Made by a program: the position numbers and the translations under genes. The notes under the pieces were generated by a model. The model was not told where the DNA came from, ran no database searches, and was given only the letters and a program-made list of their open reading frames with translations. DNA of 64,000 nt. It comes from Lacrimispora amygdalina. Its GTDB lineage: Bacteria > Bacillota > Clostridia > Lachnospirales > Lachnospiraceae. Position 1 is the stretch's first letter. Each line of letters starts with the position of its first letter. The DNA is taken from positions 1 to 64,000 of the forward strand of contig NZ_OAOF01000015.1 in NCBI RefSeq assembly GCF_900205965.1. The letters run 5' to 3'. Positions 61,609 through 64,000 of the stretch are shown here, one piece after another.

Positions 61609-61646
61609 AAAAAAAAGATGGTAAGCTGTAAATAGCCTGCCATCTT
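61609..61646 (-). terminator. intrinsic terminator after the DUF3021 gene
   Basis: On the minus strand AAGATGG and CCATCTT (61646-61640 and 61621-61615) enclose 18 bases and are followed by a run of T. It lies 13 bases after the DUF3021 stop. Confidence 0.7.
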
Positions 61647-61658
61647 TATAAATAAATT

Positions 61659-62093
61659 CTATTGTGAGCGGTAACGCTCTCTAAGACGCTGATTTAGTTT
61701 ATCTGCCATTTTTTTATCTTGATATTTACAAATTAAAAAAACCATAATGTATACAATTATAAAAAGCAAAACGAATGTAAGAACTTCTTTGGTGTGGTTA
61801 AGACTGATCCAGTCCCAAAGGCAGGCAAAATACAAAACTACGGATAAAAGTACTGGCAGGTGTATTGATTTACGAATGTACATCTGCTTTTTGCTAAGTT
61901 CCTTACCCGAATAAAAAAGAAGATATGGAAGATCACTGGCAAAAGCCATCACTAGGATTCCACCTATGTCATGCAGAGAAAATCTGGCATCTGGATAAAA
62001 TATCTGGCAAAATACGTACATAGAAGAAATAATCCCAGTTACTATTATGAAAAAGGAACGAAACATTGTTTTTAACAAATTTTCTGCATTCAT
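61659..62093 (-). CDS. DUF3021 family membrane protein
   Basis: A 144-residue protein with four predicted membrane helices (about 10-28, 40-60, 75-95, 103-123) and a basic C-terminal tail. The layout and its position behind a LytTR regulator fit DUF3021 proteins, which commonly pair with LytTR regulators and ABC exporters and often inhibit the regulator. AGGAGG precedes the ATG. It starts 11 bases after the LytTR gene. Confidence 0.85.
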   Translation of the reverse strand: MNAENLLKTMFRSFFIIVTGIISSMYVFCQIFYPDARFSLHDIGGILVMAFASDLPYLLFYSGKELSKKQMYIRKSIHLPVLLSVVLYFACLWDWISLNHTKEVLTFVLLFIIVYIMVFLICKYQDKKMADKLNQRLRERYRSQ

Positions 62094-62104
62094 GCTGACG
62101 CCTC

Positions 62105-62539
62105 CTATATTCCGAGTATTTTCTTTAAATCGCTTACATACTGCCGTGAAATAATAATTTTTTCGTTATTGGAAAGAGTAGCTTCAAAGCGTCCGCTCAG
62201 CGCGGGACTCAGCGTTTTAATTTTACTTAAATTAAGTAGTACCGATTTTGATACCCGCAGAAAGTCACTTTTTGAAAGAAAGTTATCTAATTCATATAAT
62301 TTTTGTTTTGATTCAAGCACCTTATTTTTGCAATACAGGAAAGTTTTATTATCAACAACTTCAATGTAATAGATCTCTTTCGGCTGTATACGGTGAATAT
62401 TATTTCCATCGTAGGCAATAAGTGTATCATGTGATTTAATCATAGCCAGTAAATGAATCAACTCCTCAGTCATCTCCCGGCACTTAATAATTATTTGGTC
62501 TTCTTCCCCATCATGTGATTCCTCAATGACAATTTTCAA
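62105..62539 (-). CDS. LytTR DNA-binding domain regulator
   Basis: A 144-residue regulator: a short N-terminal region without a receiver domain, then a LytTR domain (about 45-143) with IYYIEVVDNKTFLYC, FLRVSKSVLLNLSKIK and ISRQYVSDLKKIL. A TTG start at 62539 with AGGTG at 7 bases is used. In this family such LytTR proteins work with the neighbouring DUF3021 protein; the usual target, an ABC exporter, is broken here. Confidence 0.9.
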   Translation of the reverse strand: MKIVIEESHDGEEDQIIIKCREMTEELIHLLAMIKSHDTLIAYDGNNIHRIQPKEIYYIEVVDNKTFLYCKNKVLESKQKLYELDNFLSKSDFLRVSKSVLLNLSKIKTLSPALSGRFEATLSNNEKIIISRQYVSDLKKILGI

Positions 62540-62717
62540 CTTGTTTCACCTGCCTGCAGATTTAAATTATATAATCATTTATTGTAGCATAAAGGCATCG
62601 GTATTGCTATCAGAATTCCCATAATACTCCATCTAAAGGACATACTTTTGATTTCCATCATTTGCTCTGGCAGGGAAATGTTCTCACTAAGAGCATGTTT
62701 GCGGCTGTCAGGGCTTA

Positions 62718-62745
62718 TTTACAATTTACTAAATTATGATATAAT
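62718..62745 (+). promoter_or_regulatory. promoter of the pyrophosphatase gene
   Basis: TTTACA (62718-62723), 16 bases, and TATAAT (62740-62745). Transcription from near 62752 would give a leader of about 195 bases. The other part of the gap, 62540-62717, shows nothing beyond a weak minus-strand -10 box at 62566-62571 for the LytTR gene. Confidence 0.65.
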
Positions 62746-62768
62746 GGGAATACTTCACAAAGAATAAA

Positions 62769-62809
62769 CCTCGTAACATGAGGAGACCCCGGCTGCCAGG
62801 CAGTCGGGG
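62769..62809 (+). promoter_or_regulatory. candidate structured leader of the pyrophosphatase mRNA
   Basis: A small hairpin CCTC-N7-GAGG (62769-62783) is followed, three bases later, by a strong 10-bp stem CCCCGGCTGC/GCAGTCGGGG with a CAG loop (62787-62809). No T run follows, so it is not a terminator. No known riboswitch consensus was recognised. Confidence 0.45.
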
Positions 62810-62946
62810 CAATTATGAAAAATCTATGTGCAATTTGACTATTTAAGCGTTTTTTGCTGTTTGATTTCTATACAATTAGTATAAAAAACACATATGAACA
62901 CAATATGAACGCTGTGTAAACAGATTATGAAATAAAGGAGGAAAGC

Positions 62947-64000
62947 ATGGAAGAGAACCGCAGAAACAGGAAAACAATTGTAATTGGACATAAAAACCCG
63001 GATACGGATTCCATCTGTTCCGCATTCTGTTATGCTAATTTAAAAAGGCTGCTGACGAACGCAGATTATCAGCCCGGAAGAGCTGGAAGGGTTAATGAGG
63101 AAACACAGTTTGTACTTAATTATTTTGGGGTGGAAGCTCCTGAACTGATTGAAAATGTGAAGACGCAGGTGCTTGATATAGAGATTCGGGAAATAAGAGG
63201 GGTAAAGAAAAACTTATCTCTGAAAAATGCCTGGAATCTGATGCAGGAAGCCAACGTTGTGACCATTCCGGCTGTGACGGATGATGGAATGCTGGAGGGA
63301 CTTATTACAGTAGGTGATATTGCCAAATCTTATATGAACGTTTATGACAGCAGTATTCTCTCAAAAGCCAATACGCAGTATGCAAATATTATGGAGACAC
63401 TGGAAGGAGACATGGTAGTCGGAGATCCTGGAGATTATTTTAATAATGGTAAGGTACTGATTGCTGCAGCCAATCCGGATATGATGGAATACTATATTGC
63501 CAAGGGGGATCTGGTCATACTGGGCAACCGTTATGAATCCCAGCTTTGTGCCATTGAGATGGAAGCGGCCTGTATCATTGTCTGTGAAGGAGCAGCAGTC
63601 TCAATGACTATTAAGAAGCTGGCACAGGAACGGGGCTGTGCAGTCATGACAACTCCTTATGATACCTATACCGCCGCACGTCTGGTGAATCAGAGCATCC
63701 CCATCAGCTATTTTATGAAGACAGAAGGGCTGATTACCTTTGAAGTGGAGGATTATATTGACGATATTAAGGACGTGATGGCAAGTAAGCGTCACCGTGA
63801 TTTCCCTGTTCTCGACAAAAATGGTAAATATAAGGGCATGATTTCCCGTCGGAACTTACTTGGAGCAAAGGGAAAACGGCTGATTCTGGTTGACCATAAT
63901 GAGCGTTCCCAGGCCGTTGAGGGTATGGAAAGTGCTGAAGTGCTGGAGATTATTGACCATCACAGACTGGGAACGGTGGAGACCATCGCACCGGTATTCT
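62947..64000 (+). CDS. ppaC: manganese-dependent inorganic pyrophosphatase with CBS/DRTGG regulatory domains (partial)
   Basis: The frame is open from the ATG at 62947 to the window edge (351 codons). The DHH-family motifs GHKNPDTDSICSA (residues about 14-26), LVDHNERSQA and DHHRLG are present, so this is a family II pyrophosphatase that drives biosynthesis by splitting PPi. Between the DHH motifs lies a long insert with CBS motifs (NVVTIPAVTDDGMLEGLITV; DFPVLDKNGKYKGMISRRNL) flanking a DRTGG-like domain, as in the clostridial enzymes controlled by adenine nucleotides. AAAGGAGG precedes the start. The C-terminal DHHA2 domain is outside the window. Confidence 0.93.
   Translation, partial: MEENRRNRKTIVIGHKNPDTDSICSAFCYANLKRLLTNADYQPGRAGRVNEETQFVLNYFGVEAPELIENVKTQVLDIEIREIRGVKKNLSLKNAWNLMQEANVVTIPAVTDDGMLEGLITVGDIAKSYMNVYDSSILSKANTQYANIMETLEGDMVVGDPGDYFNNGKVLIAAANPDMMEYYIAKGDLVILGNRYESQLCAIEMEAACIIVCEGAAVSMTIKKLAQERGCAVMTTPYDTYTAARLVNQSIPISYFMKTEGLITFEVEDYIDDIKDVMASKRHRDFPVLDKNGKYKGMISRRNLLGAKGKRLILVDHNERSQAVEGMESAEVLEIIDHHRLGTVETIAPVF

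Noticed and set aside
62769..62809. Fluoride riboswitch ahead of the pyrophosphatase gene
   Set aside because: Such switches do control pyrophosphatase genes, but the conserved GG-N-GATGG and pseudoknot segments are not present here.

Overview
The window looks like chromosome from an anaerobic, spore-forming Firmicute of the Lachnospiraceae type (Lacrimispora or Enterocloster-like; the genus is a guess). The reasons are the moderate-to-low GC, strong GGAGG ribosome binding sites, the sporulation genes spmA and yyaC, a FabK-type fatty acid synthesis cluster with a fused accDA gene, several sugar ABC transporters with AraC, GntR or two-component regulators, and Lachnospiraceae-type conserved membrane proteins (DUF5711, LysM and coiled-coil proteins). 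I see no phage, insertion sequence or CRISPR array.

Layout. 1-931: the 3' end of a 23S rRNA, then seven tRNAs (Asp, Val, Thr, Tyr, fMet, Phe, Lys) and a terminator, with no 5S gene in between. 959-3411: a small unknown protein facing a PLP amino acid decarboxylase and a guanylate-kinase-like protein. 3476-11201 (minus): an RbsABC-type sugar transporter and, upstream of it, an operon of response regulator, sensor kinase and a tandem RbsA-like protein whose ATPase motifs are destroyed. 11565-18571: a membrane-bound AraC regulator, an LplABC-type oligosaccharide transporter and an esterase-like hydrolase. 18679-22205: housekeeping genes holB, ricT, a tRNA methyltransferase of the TrmN6 type and rsmI. 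22352-32696: the type II fatty acid synthesis operon fabH-acpP-fabK-fabD-fabG-fabF-accB-fabZ-accC-accDA plus a FabK-like paralogue, with two FabT-like operators. 32750-33367: spmA without spmB.

33430-41629: a secreted pectate lyase diverges from an operon holding a GntR regulator, a sugar ABC importer, a two-gene transketolase, a cupin and a transaldolase; together they suggest import and pentose-phosphate-type breakdown of a plant cell-wall sugar. 41689-47947: a TSCPD protein, then a LysR regulator facing a hydroxyarylic acid decarboxylase operon (UbiD-like, BsdD-like, anion transporter, UbiX-like, LpdD-like) that ends with a type I isopentenyl diphosphate isomerase. That last enzyme could supply the dimethylallyl group for the prenylated flavin cofactor.

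48019-61035: a chemoreceptor, MTA/SAH nucleosidase, an unusual double-hairpin leader before a membrane protein, pgi, several uncharacterised membrane proteins, yyaC, an MPN-like/LysM protein, full-length transketolase and ROK glucokinase. 61140-62539 (minus): a LytTR regulator and DUF3021 protein followed by a 5'-truncated ABC-2 permease, the remains of an export or resistance locus. 62947 to the end: a CBS-domain manganese pyrophosphatase, cut by the window edge, behind a structured leader.

The best candidate for an undescribed system is the set of pseudo-ATPase, kinase and regulator next to the RbsABC transporter. All family assignments rest on reading the sequence by eye; no database search was possible.
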